Positions 6,165 through 6,411 of a stretch of DNA of 6,411 nt are shown here, piece after piece. Within the stretch, counting starts at the first letter, position 1, and the number at the start of each line of letters is the position of its first letter. The position numbers and the translations under genes were made by a program. The stretch covers positions 1 through 6,411 of the forward strand of contig JAITVM010000081.1 of assembly GCA_031285815.1 (NCBI GenBank), in the 5' to 3' direction. This DNA is from Clostridiales bacterium. Its GTDB lineage: Bacteria; Bacillota; Clostridia; Lachnospirales; JAITVM01. Under the pieces are notes generated by a model that ran no database searches, was not told the DNA's origin, and saw only the letters and a program-made list of their open reading frames with translations.

Positions 6165-6411
6165 TTATTCAGTAGCCCCTCCTGTAGGCGTAGCAGCCCC
6201 TTCTGCACTAGTGCTGGCTTCTGCCTCAAACATTGAATCATTTACTAAAACCTCTTGCCCATTAACTATATTATAGGGGTCATTGACAATAACCATACCC
6301 TCATCCAATTTATCCGACAAGGCTTCAACATAAAAATCGGTTTCCATCCCGGTTTCTATAGGGATTTCGGTTGCCACATGCCTCCCCGGGCCGGTTGCGG
6401 ATTCTTCTAAA
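6165..6411 (-). CDS. HlyD/RND-type periplasmic adaptor subunit, C-terminal end only
   Basis: The last 82 codons of a longer gene whose start lies beyond the right edge. The frame stays open to the edge, so the GTG at 6377 and the GGGGAGG before it are internal coding bases, not a start. The fragment reads GRHVATEIPIETGMETDFYV, then EALSDKLDEGMVIVNDP and NGQEVLV. This is the usual last beta-barrel/membrane-proximal segment of membrane fusion proteins, where a G-x-E-[TD]-D-x-Y-V-E stretch is followed by a L-x-E-G-x-x-V-[IV] turn. It ends in a low-complexity tail rich in A, T, E and G, as is often seen in Gram-positive adaptors. Its position just upstream of the permease supports the role of linking the ABC exporter to the cell exterior. 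Confidence 0.8.
   Translation of the reverse strand, partial: LEESATGPGRHVATEIPIETGMETDFYVEALSDKLDEGMVIVNDPYNIVNGQEVLVNDSMFEAEASTSAEGAATPTGGATE

Noticed and set aside
6364..6377. GTG at 6377 preceded by GGGGAGG as a start of a small 70-residue protein
   Set aside because: The frame is open upstream to the window edge and the product is the end of a HlyD-type adaptor, so the purine run is coding sequence.

Overview
The window looks like ordinary chromosomal DNA from a low-GC Firmicute, probably a clostridium-like anaerobe. This is inferred from AT-rich intergenic DNA, strong purine-rich ribosome binding sites, a probable TTG start, an A-tract/T-tract intrinsic terminator, and protein families that read as clostridial (short malic enzyme, DUF4180, 4-TM MacB-type permease with a HlyD-type adaptor). 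No mobile element, CRISPR array, tRNA or rRNA was seen.

Layout from left to right. (1) On the minus strand, positions 1-1297, is a cardiolipin synthase with both HKD motifs. Its C-terminal end lies beyond the left edge. (2) An AT-rich divergent region of about 230 bases carries an extended -10 for cls and a long nested inverted repeat. (3) A plus-strand operon of three tightly packed genes follows. It holds a small membrane-anchored protein of unknown function (start probably TTG 1530), an aldo/keto reductase (2017-2892) and a DUF4180 protein (2896-3243). (4) A strong hairpin at 3287-3333 separates this operon from a convergent minus-strand malic enzyme (3367-4536). (5) The 290-base gap 4537-4826 contains the malic enzyme leader, a short relic of an HTH/WYL-type (YafY-like) regulator broken by a frameshift and truncated (4679-4773), and a bidirectional terminator (4773-4817). 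(6) On the minus strand are a MacB/FtsX-type ABC permease (4827-6092) and, upstream of it, the C-terminal end of a HlyD/RND-type adaptor cut by the right edge (6165-6411).

Functionally, the adaptor and permease form one export unit, but no ATPase gene lies between them. Malic enzyme links malate and pyruvate. Cardiolipin synthase makes membrane phospholipid. The role of the three-gene plus-strand operon is unknown beyond a likely NAD(P)H-dependent carbonyl reductase activity. I see no convincing new multi-gene system. The items most worth a second look are the decayed regulator, the nested inverted repeat between cls and the operon, the strand-biased hairpin between the convergent genes, and the reductase-DUF4180 pair.
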